From Chthoniobacterales bacterium (GTDB lineage: Bacteria > Verrucomicrobiota > Verrucomicrobiia > Chthoniobacterales > Terrimicrobiaceae): a stretch of 44,893 bases of DNA. The translations under genes were made by a program, and so were the position numbers. This document shows, one piece after another, positions 8,281-17,174 of this stretch; the stretch's first letter is position 1; the number at the start of each line of letters is the position of its first letter. A model generated the notes under the pieces. It saw only the letters and a list, made by a program, of their open reading frames with translations. It was not told the DNA's origin and made no database searches. Location of the stretch: assembly GCA_014879575.1 (NCBI GenBank), contig JACSRU010000093.1:1-44893 (forward strand), read 5' to 3'.

Positions 8281-10295
8281 GTGAGCAGCCAGCCGAGAAT
8301 GACAAGGAGGAGAAGTGCTCCGACGCCAAGGAACCGGAGATAGGCCTGCACGCGGCCGCTTTCCCATGAGGAAAAAAGGTGCCCGCCATCGCGGAGTCCG
8401 TCGCAAATGCTGTCGAAGCCGAGATTGATCGAGAAGCGGTCGAAAAGGTCACTCCCCGCCGAGGCCATGCGGGAAAGGGCCCCGACCAACCGGACGATCC
8501 CGGAAAAAATCCAGCGGTCGATCCAGACCGCGAGGTCCCCGAGCCAACCCAGCCACCGGACGACGGTTGCCTGGTAGAGCTCGTCCACATGAAAGCGCCG
8601 GGCAAGGATCGCGAACCCAAACGCCCAGAATCGCGCGAGGGGATCCTCTTTGCCGACGCGCCTGTAGAGCAGGTAGCCGAATCCGATACCGGTGGCCACA
8701 ATGAGCACCGAGAGCCCTGCGATGGTCAGGAAATCGTGTGTGACCAGCTTTGCCAGATTGAGCGTGATGGCGTGTCCCGTGTAATGCCCGTGGAACCACG
8801 GCCAGGCGGGCGTCGCGGGGATCGACATCAGGACGGCCGCCGCCGCCAGGAGGACGAGCGGAATGGTCATCACTGCCGGGCTCTCGTGCGGGTGGGCCTC
8901 TCCGCGATAAGAGCCCGCAAAGACGTAACACATCTGCCGAGTCATGTAGAATGCCGTCAGAAAAGCTGCAGCGGCCGCCAGGAAGAAAGGCCCTTGTGAG
9001 ACCGGCCACTGGTGGGCCACATGGAGGATTTCATCCTTGCTCCAGAAGCCCGAGAAAAAGAACGGGACGCCGCACAGGGCCATCATGCCGATGGCGTAGG
9101 TGACAAATGTCACCGGCAGAAATTTTCGCAGTCCGCCCATGTTTCGAATGTCCTGTTCCTCGTGGACTCCGTGGATGACGGATCCGGCGCCCAGGAAGAG
9201 GAGGGCCTTGAAAAAGGCGTGGGCGATCAGGTGGACCATGGCGGCCGTGACGCTTCCGACTCCGAGGGCAAGCATCATAAAGCCAAGTTGGGAAACCGTG
9301 GAATAGGCAAGGATCCGCTTGATGTCGGTCTGCGCCACCGCAATCAGCGCCGCGAAAAACGCCGTGAAGGCGCCGATCCAGGCCACGGTCGTGAGGGCCA
9401 CTGACACGATGCCGGTTGCGGAAAAGACCGGGAACATCCGGGCAACCAGAAAGACGCCCGCAGCCACCATCGTGGCGGCGTGAATGAGGGCACTGACCGG
9501 CGTCGGACCTTCCATGGCATCCGGGAGCCAGACATGCAGGGGGAACTGCCCGGACTTGCCCGCCGCACCACAAAAGATGAGAAGCGCGATGCCGTTCGAG
9601 ACCGCGAGCCCCAGGCACACGGTTTTCGTGGCCAGGGTCGTGAGCGCCGCCTGTTCGAGGCAGCCGTTGCCGTTATCGTAAAAAAGCAACGTGCCGGACG
9701 CGGAAAAAAGCCAGAGCATTCCCAGCAAGAATCCCATGTCCCCAATCCGCGTGGTGAGAAACGCCTTTTTCGCCGCCGCCGCCGCCTCGGGCTTGTGAAA
9801 CCAGAATCCGATCAGCAGATAGGAGGCAAGACCGACAAGTTCCCAGCAGATGAATGTGAGCAGGAGGCTGTTGGAAAGGACGACACCGAGCATCGCGGCG
9901 GAGAACAGGGACAAAAAGCAAAAGAACCGCGTGAAGTTGGGATCTTCCTTCATGTAGCCCACGCTGTAGATGAAGATCAGCAGGGAAACGAAAGAGACCA
10001 TCAAGGCCATGCCTGCACCGAGGGGATCCAGCAGGAGGCCGAGGCTCAGGGTCTGGTCGCCGAGACTCAGCCACGGGAAGTTCCAGATCTCGCTCACCGT
10101 TCCGTGGGGACTTCCCTCCTGGCCGAGCGTCCGCAGAAAGGCCAGCAGGCTGACAAGCGTCGCCGCCGCCTGGGCTGTAATGACCAGACCGGCTGCCACG
10201 GAGCGACGCCCGCGCTTCATCAGGGCTGTCCCGCCGGCGGCAAACAGCGGAAGCAACGGGATCAGGGCCAGCAGGGACAACGGGGAAGTCTTCAT
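8277..10295 (-). CDS. nuoL: NADH-quinone oxidoreductase subunit L
   Basis: A 672-residue antiporter-like subunit at the distal end of the membrane arm. It has DPLGAGMALMVSFVSLLIFIYSVGYM, CWELVGLASYLLIGFWFHKP with the helix-5 glutamate, FPLHVWLPDAMEGPTPVSAL (about residues 255-275) and SQLGFMMLALG. The C-terminal extension contains the amphipathic lateral-helix region and a final hydrophobic segment. It is about 60 residues longer than E. coli NuoL (613), which fits a stretched lateral helix able to span an extra antiporter subunit. The start at 10295 overlaps nuoK by ATGA; the upstream open frame is not protein-like. Confidence 0.95.
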   Translation of the reverse strand: MKTSPLSLLALIPLLPLFAAGGTALMKRGRRSVAAGLVITAQAAATLVSLLAFLRTLGQEGSPHGTVSEIWNFPWLSLGDQTLSLGLLLDPLGAGMALMVSFVSLLIFIYSVGYMKEDPNFTRFFCFLSLFSAAMLGVVLSNSLLLTFICWELVGLASYLLIGFWFHKPEAAAAAKKAFLTTRIGDMGFLLGMLWLFSASGTLLFYDNGNGCLEQAALTTLATKTVCLGLAVSNGIALLIFCGAAGKSGQFPLHVWLPDAMEGPTPVSALIHAATMVAAGVFLVARMFPVFSATGIVSVALTTVAWIGAFTAFFAALIAVAQTDIKRILAYSTVSQLGFMMLALGVGSVTAAMVHLIAHAFFKALLFLGAGSVIHGVHEEQDIRNMGGLRKFLPVTFVTYAIGMMALCGVPFFFSGFWSKDEILHVAHQWPVSQGPFFLAAAAAFLTAFYMTRQMCYVFAGSYRGEAHPHESPAVMTIPLVLLAAAAVLMSIPATPAWPWFHGHYTGHAITLNLAKLVTHDFLTIAGLSVLIVATGIGFGYLLYRRVGKEDPLARFWAFGFAILARRFHVDELYQATVVRWLGWLGDLAVWIDRWIFSGIVRLVGALSRMASAGSDLFDRFSINLGFDSICDGLRDGGHLFSSWESGRVQAYLRFLGVGALLLLVILGWLLT

Positions 10296-10600
10296 CCTTT
10301 TAAGTTCGAAGCGTCGTCCACCTCGACGCTTTGGATTCTGCGGTGGACAAGGATGATGATCGCCAGGCCGACGGCGGCCTCGGCGGCGGCTACGGCAATG
10401 GAAAAAATCGCGAACAAAACGCCGGTGAGGTCGGAGGGATTCCCGGAAAACCGCCAGAAGGCGATGAAGTTCAGGTTGGCCGCGCCGAGCATGAGCTCGA
10501 TCCCGATGAGGATCATAATGGCGTTCGAGCGGGAGAGAATGGCTGCCAGACCAAAGGCAAACAGGATGGCTGAGAGGGCGAGGAGAATCTGGAGCGTCAT
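10292..10600 (-). CDS. nuoK: NADH-quinone oxidoreductase subunit K
   Basis: A 102-residue protein with three membrane helices, exactly the family size. The motif SNAIMILIGIELMLGAANLNF (about residues 25-45) carries the conserved glutamate of helix 2. AAAEAAVGLAIIILVHRR holds the second conserved glutamate in helix 3. These acidic residues are part of the proton path between NuoJ and NuoN. ATGA overlaps link it to both nuoJ and nuoL. Confidence 0.96.
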   Translation of the reverse strand: MTLQILLALSAILFAFGLAAILSRSNAIMILIGIELMLGAANLNFIAFWRFSGNPSDLTGVLFAIFSIAVAAAEAAVGLAIIILVHRRIQSVEVDDASNLKG

Positions 10601-11148
10601 GAGTTTTTATCCTCCATGGCAAGAACAGCGGCTCCGACCAGCGCCGCCGTCAGCAGGACTCCGACAACGATCAGAGCCGCCTTGTAGTCGCCCATCAGGG
10701 CATGTCCGATCTCCGCGACGGGTGCCGATGCCGGACCAGGCAGGGATTTTTTGGCGATGGGGCTCGTGAAAAGGAAACCAAGGAGCACCCCCAGTGTCAC
10801 AAATCCGGCGAGTGCCCCGCCTGCGGGTCCGAGACCGGAGAGTGCGGTGTCGGATTTCGCGAGTCGTTCCGGTCTTGTGAGAAGGATCGCAAAGACAATC
10901 AGCATGGCCACGGCTCCGACATAGACGAGCAATTGGACGAAGCCGACAAACTCCGCTCCCAGCGCAATAAAGAGGATGCCGAGGGCGATGAAGCTCAGCG
11001 TGAGGCAGAGCGTCGCATGGATGAGATTCCGCAGCACGACAGCGGCCGCCGCCGCGAGAAGAAGGACGAGGGCCGGCAGAAGGACGAACCATTCTCCCAG
11101 GAACTTCCCGGGGTCATCGAAGCAGGTTTTGAGGGATTCGCAGATCAT
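10597..11148 (-). CDS. nuoJ: NADH-quinone oxidoreductase subunit J
   Basis: A 183-residue membrane protein. The signature ALGAEFVGFVQLLVYVGAVAMLIVF (about residues 57-82) contains the conserved helix-3 region that forms a pi-bulge in solved complex I structures. It is followed by the charged loop LTRPERLAK and two further hydrophobic helices. ATG at 11148 gives the normal family length and overlaps the nuoH stop as ATGA; the longer upstream frame is antisense-like. It sits between NuoH and NuoK in the membrane arm. Confidence 0.94.
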   Translation of the reverse strand: MICESLKTCFDDPGKFLGEWFVLLPALVLLLAAAAAVVLRNLIHATLCLTLSFIALGILFIALGAEFVGFVQLLVYVGAVAMLIVFAILLTRPERLAKSDTALSGLGPAGGALAGFVTLGVLLGFLFTSPIAKKSLPGPASAPVAEIGHALMGDYKAALIVVGVLLTAALVGAAVLAMEDKNS

Positions 11149-12335
11149 TCGGAGAAAAGGTAGGTGCGCCGGGAAACGGAGAAACGGCTTGTAAAGGAAA
11201 GGCCCAGGACCAGATAGGGGATCCCCACGACCACAAGGGAGAGGAACCAGGCCGCTGGCCCGCGTCCGGCATAATGCCAGCAGGCGGCGGAGAGAAAGGC
11301 GGCAAAGCTCATCGGAAGGAGAAATTTCCAGGCGAAGGCCAGCAGGTGGTCCACGCGAAGCCGGGGAAGTGTCGCCCGCACCCAGACCATCGTGAAGGCG
11401 ACAAAGCAGACTTTCCCAAAAAACCAAATCCACGAAGGCACGACCGTCAGAAAGGGAAGGGGAGCCTGCCATCCGCCGAGGAAGAGGGTGACAAACATCC
11501 CGCAGATCGCAAACATCCCGATGTATTCGGCCATGAAAAACGTGGCGTATTTGAAGCCGGAGTATTCGGTGAGGTGTCCGGCGACGAGTTCGGACTCCCC
11601 TTCCGGGAGATCAAAGGGGCTGCGGTTGGACTCCGCGAGGGCTCCTATGTAGAACAGGAGCGCCGCAGTGAAGCCCCAGGGCGTGGTCACAAACCAGTGG
11701 GGAAGGAATCCGGCCGCGAATCCCCCCTGGGCGGCGACGATCACCGATGGCGAGAGCGAGCCGGCGATCATGGCCGCAGTGACGGCGGAAATGACGAGTG
11801 GAATTTCGTAGCTGATCATCTGCGCGATTGCGCGCATCGCCCCGAGCACGGAATACTTGTTGTTGCTGGCCCAGCCCGCCATGAAAATCGCGACTTCGGT
11901 TCCGGCTCCCACCGCAAAAAAGAAGAGGATTCCGGACTCGAGTTCCACAGGCACCATGTCTCGTCCATACGGAAGGATGGCGAGCACCAGAAGGGCCGGG
12001 ACCATCATGACCACCGGAGCCAGAAAATGGACGACCTTGTCTGCGGCGCGGGGCACAAGATCCTCCTTGGTGAGCATCTTGATGCCATCCGCCACGGGCT
12101 GGAAGAGGCCGAACGGACCCGCGCGATTCGGGCCATAGCGGTTCTGGACGCGCGCAAGGATTTTGCGTTCCATCACGGACATCAACGCAAAGAGACCGAG
12201 AAAAACCCCGATCACCGTGCCGATGATGAGAACCGCCGAGAGGATGGCCAGCATTCCCTCCGGCACGCCGAGCGATCCGAGAACGCGCAGGAACGCATTT
12301 TTCAGTTCGACGGGAGCGCGTTCGAGAAGTTCCAT
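11145..12335 (-). CDS. nuoH: NADH-quinone oxidoreductase subunit H
   Basis: A 396-residue membrane subunit forming the quinone chamber. It shows MERKILARVQNRYGPNRAGP (about residues 55-75), GLFQPVADGIKMLTKED, then MAGWASNNKYSVLGAMRAIAQMISYEIP and the long acidic segment ESNRSPFDLPEGESELVAGHLTEYSG, all strong NuoH hallmarks. It is somewhat longer than the roughly 325-350 residues common in the family, mostly from terminal extensions. ATG at 12335 overlaps the nuoI stop by one base (TGATG); a GTG three bases upstream is a less likely start. Confidence 0.96.
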   Translation of the reverse strand: MELLERAPVELKNAFLRVLGSLGVPEGMLAILSAVLIIGTVIGVFLGLFALMSVMERKILARVQNRYGPNRAGPFGLFQPVADGIKMLTKEDLVPRAADKVVHFLAPVVMMVPALLVLAILPYGRDMVPVELESGILFFFAVGAGTEVAIFMAGWASNNKYSVLGAMRAIAQMISYEIPLVISAVTAAMIAGSLSPSVIVAAQGGFAAGFLPHWFVTTPWGFTAALLFYIGALAESNRSPFDLPEGESELVAGHLTEYSGFKYATFFMAEYIGMFAICGMFVTLFLGGWQAPLPFLTVVPSWIWFFGKVCFVAFTMVWVRATLPRLRVDHLLAFAWKFLLPMSFAAFLSAACWHYAGRGPAAWFLSLVVVGIPYLVLGLSFTSRFSVSRRTYLFSE

Positions 12336-12946
12336 CACTTGGTTTCCTCCGGTGGGTGAGCGGCCTTCGCCGCCTTTTCAGCGGTCGCCTTGCGTGCGGC
12401 CTCCGCCTTGGCGGCTGCGGCGGCTTCCTTCTTCTTCCGGTCGGCTTCGATGCGGGCATCCGTTTCGCTTGCCTCGGTGGGATGGATGCCGTGGTAGTAA
12501 GCGTTGGATTTTAACAATTTCGACTTGTCGAGAACGAGGGAGCCGAAGCGGTCGAACGAACTGAGTTCGTAGTCGGTATCCATCCGGATCGATTCAAACG
12601 GGCAAACCTCGACACAAATCTGGCAGCTCATGCAGACCGAGATGTCTATGTCGAAAATCCTCGGGCGTTTGAGTGGCTTGCCCGCCGCGTCGCGATCCTG
12701 GATGATATAAATGCACTGCGGGGGACATTCCTTCTCGCAGATTTTGCAGGCCACGCATCGCATGCCCGCTTCGGGATCCTCCCCGTCGAAGACCAGGAAG
12801 GGAAAGCTCCGCGAATTCTCCGGAAGTTTCGGACGTTCCTCCGGGTATTGTCTGGTCGTGAGGCGGTCCTTCTCGACGTAGCTTCCGAGAAAATTTCGCG
12901 CGGTGACCACGAATCCTTTGAGGAGGCCGATTCCGGGGAAGTTCAT
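12335..12946 (-). CDS. nuoI: NADH-quinone oxidoreductase subunit I (2 x 4Fe-4S)
   Basis: A 203-residue ferredoxin-like subunit carrying clusters N6a and N6b. The two motifs are [13 protein letters not shown] (about residues 62-74) and [13 protein letters not shown] (about 103-115), each CxxCxxCxxxCP. They pass electrons to the N2 cluster in NuoB. The N-terminal amphipathic segment fits membrane contact. The last 40 or so residues are a charged tail rich in Ala, Lys and Glu ([20 protein letters not shown]), which is not part of the core fold. The start at 12946 overlaps the nuoD stop by ATGA. Placement between nuoD and nuoH is unusual, but the gene is intact. Confidence 0.96.
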   Translation of the reverse strand: MNFPGIGLLKGFVVTARNFLGSYVEKDRLTTRQYPEERPKLPENSRSFPFLVFDGEDPEAGMRCVACKICEKECPPQCIYIIQDRDAAGKPLKRPRIFDIDISVCMSCQICVEVCPFESIRMDTDYELSSFDRFGSLVLDKSKLLKSNAYYHGIHPTEASETDARIEADRKKKEAAAAAKAEAARKATAEKAAKAAHPPEETK

Positions 12947-14067
12947 CGGTCCACTTCCCCCAAAACGATGTCGATGGACCCCAGGATGACCATGACGTCG
13001 GCGATTTTCGTGCCAAGGCAAAGTTCTTCGAGCAGGGTGAGATTGATCAGGCTGGGGGGGCGGACGCGAAACCGATAGGGTCGGTCGCTGCCGTCGCTGA
13101 TGAGATAAAAGCCGAGTTCGCCTTTTGGTCCTTCGATGCGTCCGTAGGCCTCCCCGGCCGGAGGACGAAATCCCCGCTGCTTGGCTTTTGGATTGACGAC
13201 GGGACCGTCGGGAATTCCGACGAGTGCCTGTTTCAGGATTTCCACCGATTCGCGGGCTTCGAGCACGCGGATCATAAACCGGTCGTAGCAATCCCCGACA
13301 CGGCCCCGCGGGACGCGAAACTTGAACCGGCTGTAGAGCCCGTAGTTGTCCACCTTCCGGATATCGTAATCCACGCCGGCGGCGCGAAGGATGGGGCCGG
13401 ACAGACCGCCGTTGATCGCGCGCTCCGGCGTCAGCGGAGCGACGCCCTGGAGCCGGGCGAGGAGGATTTCGTTGCCGGTGAGCAGGGCCTCCATTTCGTC
13501 GAGAAATGCCGGGAAACCCTCCACCAATTGGCCGGCGGACTCCAGCCAGCCGGAAGGGAGGTCGCAACGACAGCCGCCGAAACGCATGTAGTTGCACATC
13601 ATGCGGGCACCGGTGAGGGCTTCGAAGAGATCGAGAATTTTTTCGCGTTCGCGGAACGCATACATGAGGGCGCTCCCCCAGGCACCCATGTCGGCAAGGA
13701 TAAACCCCATGAACGCCACATGGTTTTGCAGGCGGGTCAACTCGGCGGTGATGATGCGGATGTATTCCGCACGCTCCGGGACCTCCAGGCCGGCAAGCGT
13801 CTCCACCGCGAGCGTATATGCCCAGTTGTTGGTGAGCGGGCAGATGTAGTCGAGCCGGTCCGTATAGGGGACGGCGGCGAGCCACGAGTTCCCCTCCGCG
13901 ATCTTTTCATGATTTCGGTGGAGATATCCGAAGACCGGTTGGAGCTTGACGACCGTTTCCCCGTCGAGGGTGACATTCATGCGGAAGACCCCGTGCGTCG
14001 AGGGATGCTGGGGTCCCAGCGAGACATCAATGGTTTTGGCGGGTGAGAAGGACGAAAGAACGCTCAA
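12943..14067 (-). CDS. nuoD: NADH-quinone oxidoreductase subunit D (49 kDa)
   Basis: A 374-residue peripheral-arm subunit that forms the quinone site with NuoB. It has [13 protein letters not shown] near residue 18, [25 protein letters not shown] with the conserved tyrosine/aspartate region, [32 protein letters not shown] and the C-terminal [12 protein letters not shown]. The nickel-binding cysteines of related NiFe hydrogenases are absent, as expected for a complex I subunit rather than a hydrogenase. It is separate from NuoC, not fused. ATGA overlaps occur at both ends. Confidence 0.96.
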   Translation of the reverse strand: MSVLSSFSPAKTIDVSLGPQHPSTHGVFRMNVTLDGETVVKLQPVFGYLHRNHEKIAEGNSWLAAVPYTDRLDYICPLTNNWAYTLAVETLAGLEVPERAEYIRIITAELTRLQNHVAFMGFILADMGAWGSALMYAFREREKILDLFEALTGARMMCNYMRFGGCRCDLPSGWLESAGQLVEGFPAFLDEMEALLTGNEILLARLQGVAPLTPERAINGGLSGPILRAAGVDYDIRKVDNYGLYSRFKFRVPRGRVGDCYDRFMIRVLEARESVEILKQALVGIPDGPVVNPKAKQRGFRPPAGEAYGRIEGPKGELGFYLISDGSDRPYRFRVRPPSLINLTLLEELCLGTKIADVMVILGSIDIVLGEVDR

Positions 14068-14675
14068 GCGACCTCCTTCGGCGGACCCACCTTGGCAAGA
14101 ATTTCATCGTGCGGAGTCGGCTCGTATTCGTAATCGTCCGGAGCCACGTAATCCTTGCGCATCGGATAATCTGTGAATTCCTCCCACATGAGGAGGCGGC
14201 GCAAGTCGGGGTGTCCCTCAAAATGGATCCCGTAAAGATCGTAAATCTCGCGCTCCTGGAAGTCCGCGCTTTTCCAAACCGGCGTGAGGGAAGGCAGCGA
14301 AACCTCGTCGGAGCGGTTGCCTGTCCGCAGGCGAAGAATCACGGGGCCAAGCCTTTTGGCGATGGAAAAGAGATGATACACGACTTCCAAATAACCGGGC
14401 ACCTCGCGCTCGATCGTCTCTTTGACCTCGGACTCGACGCCATCCACCGTCTCCTTGCGCACCACCACCTCCCTAACCTTCTTTGGTGGCCAGTCCACGC
14501 CACTCACGTTCGAGCAAAAATCATACCCCAGCCCATCGCGCAAAAATTTTGCCACATCGAGAGCGTCCTTCCCGGCCACCAGGAGCGAATGCTGCGCGCA
14601 GGGACTTGGGTTTGTGAGAATTCCGACGTCCGCAGAGGGAAAAGCCGACTGAATGGCTTCGAGGATTTCCGTCAT
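14064..14675 (-). CDS. nuoC: NADH-quinone oxidoreductase subunit C (30 kDa)
   Basis: A 203-residue peripheral-arm subunit. The C-terminal half contains the family signature [34 protein letters not shown] (about residues 133-167) and then DYPMRKDY. The segment [20 protein letters not shown] (about residues 68-88) is a charged insertion between strands that lengthens this copy slightly. It bridges NuoD and NuoI in the peripheral arm. It overlaps nuoB and nuoD by ATGA. Confidence 0.95.
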   Translation of the reverse strand: MTEILEAIQSAFPSADVGILTNPSPCAQHSLLVAGKDALDVAKFLRDGLGYDFCSNVSGVDWPPKKVREVVVRKETVDGVESEVKETIEREVPGYLEVVYHLFSIAKRLGPVILRLRTGNRSDEVSLPSLTPVWKSADFQEREIYDLYGIHFEGHPDLRRLLMWEEFTDYPMRKDYVAPDDYEYEPTPHDEILAKVGPPKEVA

Positions 14676-15292
14676 TCCAGATCCTTTCTTGCAGGGGCGG
14701 GCTGAAAAACCTGCGGATTCAAGGGAGGCTCAAGATCGTGTGCCCCGTAAGTCGGGACCGGGTAATCCCCCGCCTCGCAGGTGTCCGTATGCCGCGCGCG
14801 ATTCGGCCCGAAAAGCCGCTGGGCCTGGATTTTTTCCTGAAGCTTCACGAGCCCTTCCAGGAGTGCTTCCGGGCGTGGAGGGCATCCGGGGATCGCTACG
14901 TCCACCGGAATATACCGGTCAATCCCCTTCAATACATTGTAGCCTTCCTTGAAGGGTCCGCCCGAGATCGCGCAGGCTCCCATGGCGATCACATACTTCG
15001 GCTCGGGCATCTGATTGTAGAGCCGAACGACCAAGGGTGCCATTTTCTTGGTCACCGTGCCGGCGATGATCATCAAATCCGCCTGACGCGGGGACGGACG
15101 GAAGACTTCGGCGCCAAACCGCGCGAGATCGAAACGGGCGGCGGCCGTGGCGATCATCTCGATCGCGCAACAGGCGAGACCGAACTGCAGGGGCCAGAGC
15201 GAACTTTTCCGGCCCCAGTTATAAAGATCCTCGAACGAGGCGACAAAAATGCCGCGCTTCTGCAAATCCGCCTTGAGTGCTTCGTCCACCAT
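14672..15292 (-). CDS. nuoB: NADH-quinone oxidoreductase subunit B (N2 cluster)
   Basis: A 206-residue subunit that holds the terminal 4Fe-4S cluster N2, which reduces quinone. [26 protein letters not shown] contains the unusual adjacent cysteine pair (about residues 41-42). The other ligands are in [11 protein letters not shown] and [16 protein letters not shown]. The C-terminal 45 residues are an extension with no recognised domain. It is the first gene of the nuo operon; its ATG at 15292 has no strong Shine-Dalgarno sequence. A NiFe-hydrogenase small subunit is a relative, but the neighbours settle the assignment. Confidence 0.96.
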   Translation of the reverse strand: MVDEALKADLQKRGIFVASFEDLYNWGRKSSLWPLQFGLACCAIEMIATAAARFDLARFGAEVFRPSPRQADLMIIAGTVTKKMAPLVVRLYNQMPEPKYVIAMGACAISGGPFKEGYNVLKGIDRYIPVDVAIPGCPPRPEALLEGLVKLQEKIQAQRLFGPNRARHTDTCEAGDYPVPTYGAHDLEPPLNPQVFQPAPARKDLE

Positions 15293-15312
15293 GCTTGAGC
15301 GTATTAGTTTGT

Positions 15313-15340
15313 CTTATACATAATCCCTCTGGCGAAGCAA
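15313..15340 (-). promoter_or_regulatory. Possible promoter of the nuo operon
   Basis: On the minus strand TTGCTT (15340-15335) and TATAAG (15318-15313) are separated by 16 bases, ending about 20 bases before the nuoB ATG. The match to sigma-70 hexamers is only fair. The operon's first gene must be transcribed from somewhere in 15293-15403 or from the nfeD side. Confidence 0.3.
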
Positions 15341-15403
15341 AAGGATTCCGTTTCTGACTTGTGTCAAAAATCCTTCAATGAGAATTCCCGGGATTCGTCC
15401 GAC

Positions 15404-15871
15404 TCAGTCCGTTTGCCGGACAACGATTCGGATTCCTTCCTGGGCCACGACGGAAATTTTTTTTCCGGACTCAATGAGGCCGCTTTCCGCGACGACATCC
15501 ATGCGGCGTCCCTGGATGACCGCCGTGCCGGCCGGGCGAAGCGGGGTGACGGATTCTCCGCATGTGCCGATCAGATTTTTGGTGGGAAGCGCGTTTTGCG
15601 TATTCAGCGACTTGTTCAGCATCATTCTTTTTCCCAGTGGGGTCTGCGGAAACAGCTTGAGCCAGAGAAAAAATCCGAGGATTCCCAGAATGACAAGGGC
15701 GGCAAATGCGGCCGTTCCCCAGAATGCACCGTAAGCAAAATAGCAAAGGACCACCGACGCGAGGAGGCAGAGTCCCCCCAGCGTGCCAAGGATCAGGCCC
15801 GGCACAAAAACTTCCGCGGCGATCATCAAAAACCCGACGAGGACAAGAACAATGATCCCCTGCCCAATCAT
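15404..15871 (-). CDS. NfeD-like membrane protein
   Basis: A 155-residue protein with an N-terminal helix (GQGIIVLVLVGFLMIAAEVF), the loop FVPGLILGTLGG, two more helices, and a C-terminal OB-fold domain (about residues 92-155) with LIGTCGESVTPLRPAGTAVI...GKKISVVAQEGIRIVV. The 'G..G.a.t.LrPaG' strand is diagnostic of the NfeD C-terminal domain. NfeD proteins usually act in the membrane beside SPFH/stomatin or a ClpP-type protease. No such partner lies here; instead the gene overlaps a secreted unknown at 15868-16578 by ATGA. Confidence 0.85.
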   Translation of the reverse strand: MIGQGIIVLVLVGFLMIAAEVFVPGLILGTLGGLCLLASVVLCYFAYGAFWGTAAFAALVILGILGFFLWLKLFPQTPLGKRMMLNKSLNTQNALPTKNLIGTCGESVTPLRPAGTAVIQGRRMDVVAESGLIESGKKISVVAQEGIRIVVRQTD

Positions 15872-16578
15872 TCTTCCTTCTCCTTCGGTCCGATGGTGCG
15901 TTCGCCGACAATCTCCTCCTGCAAAGTTCCCAGGAAATAGAGGGCCGAGTCCGACGTGCTTTTAGCGGCGCGACCGGCCGCTCTGCCGACATTGTCGAGG
16001 ATTCCGGCACCGCGGCTGATCGGGGTGGCCTGCGCCCGGGCGCGGGCATCGGGATCCGGTTGGAGAGGGTCCACGACAGTTCCCTTCCGAGCGGAGAGCC
16101 GCATTGTCCCAACGGGTGCTCCCATGCGATCATAGAGCTTCACCGTCCAGAGGGGTTCCCTGCTGTCGGGGTCCGCACGGAGTGTGTAATCAATCCAATC
16201 AAATCCCAGTTCCGCCCTGGTGGCCTCCTTGTGGACAGTCTGAAAGATGGCGTCCGCATCGGTGGCCAGCGCACTGGCATCCAGCGGCGCGTGGCCAGCA
16301 AGTTCGGCCAGGCCGCGCAGGGGGGTCCGCTCGGAGGTGATTTTCCCATTTGTCATCACCACTTCCCGCACGCCGCCCCTCGCGGAGGAATCGCTCAGGA
16401 GATAAATCCATTCCTGCGGCTGGGGGGCTCCCCGCTCGCCGCGGATCTCCACCACTTTTGCCGTGGCGGCGTAGGGTTGGGACTCCAAAACCTTGATGCC
16501 CGAGAGGGCGGGGCCGGCCGTGGCGGCGCCAACTCCTGCCGCCAGGGCAAGCAGGATCCGGAAGGATTTTTGAAACAT
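15868..16578 (-). CDS. Exported protein of unknown function
   Basis: A 236-residue protein starting MFQKSFRILLALAAGVGAAT, a clear signal peptide with probable cleavage after ATA-GPA. The mature part has beta-rich stretches (YAATAKVVEIRGE, EWIYLLSDSS, LWTVKLYDRMGAPVGTMRLS) and no family I recognise. The C-terminal 50 residues are hydrophilic (IGPKEKEE end). Two in-frame ATGs at 16590/16587 are alternative starts. The ATGA overlap with the NfeD-like gene suggests the two products act together in the envelope. Confidence 0.7.
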   Translation of the reverse strand: MFQKSFRILLALAAGVGAATAGPALSGIKVLESQPYAATAKVVEIRGERGAPQPQEWIYLLSDSSARGGVREVVMTNGKITSERTPLRGLAELAGHAPLDASALATDADAIFQTVHKEATRAELGFDWIDYTLRADPDSREPLWTVKLYDRMGAPVGTMRLSARKGTVVDPLQPDPDARARAQATPISRGAGILDNVGRAAGRAAKSTSDSALYFLGTLQEEIVGERTIGPKEKEE

Positions 16579-16812
16579 GGGAGGCATCATCCCCCAGGGA
16601 GTCGTTTTTTTCCAATGAAAATCGGCGTCGCCGATCAATGCCACAGAGGGAGTTCTTCCAGGACCACGGGCAGCCCGCGTCTTCTGAACGGCAATTGTTT
16701 CATCCCCGCCACTATGACGGCGAAAAAACACGCCCCTGTTCCGGGGCGGGAACAACTTTATCCCGGAAGATGGCGGGGAATAGTGTAGCCGCTGACAACC
16801 TTCAGCGCGTTA

Positions 16813-17174
16813 TCAAGCGACATATCTCCCCGGCATTCTTTTGACATGGTAAGAAACGGTGTGCGCCAAGATTCGGGAGGGTCTGGCAGCGATGCCGGCA
16901 AAACCAAGCCAGTCGCGGCCTTCGATCAACTCCGTTGGCGGAACGACCGCATCACCGATTCCAACGTCCAGATGAAACTTGGTGAATACCCGCCCTTCAA
17001 GAGCCACGGCGCGTTGCGCTCCGCAAACAATCGGGCAAGCAGTCGGTCAAAGGAAACCTGCCTCCGCAATCGCTGCAAGTCCGCTCCTTCGGCGGTCGAG
17101 GTCGTTTTGAGCCGTGTTTCCAGCGCCACGCGAAAAGCAGCGGCGGTAGCGTATTTGCGGGGCTGGTTGGTCAC
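16813..17174 (-). pseudogene. AbiEii-type nucleotidyltransferase toxin, broken by deletion and frameshift
   Basis: Two overlapping frames carry the two ends of one AbiEii-like protein. From 17174 the first frame reads LQRLRRQVSFDRLLARLF and APWLLKGGY, the N-terminal part up to the 'LKGG' strand. The second frame, from 17007, reads ALEGRVFTKFHLDVGIGDAVV and TELIEGRDWLGFAGI, the later part of the fold. The roughly 100 residues between, with the D-x-D metal site, are missing. The join lies in a short stretch that encodes LLKGGY in one frame and ALEGRVF in the other, as expected from deletion at microhomology. The 3' end is also degraded. It cannot encode an active toxin. Confidence 0.72.
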
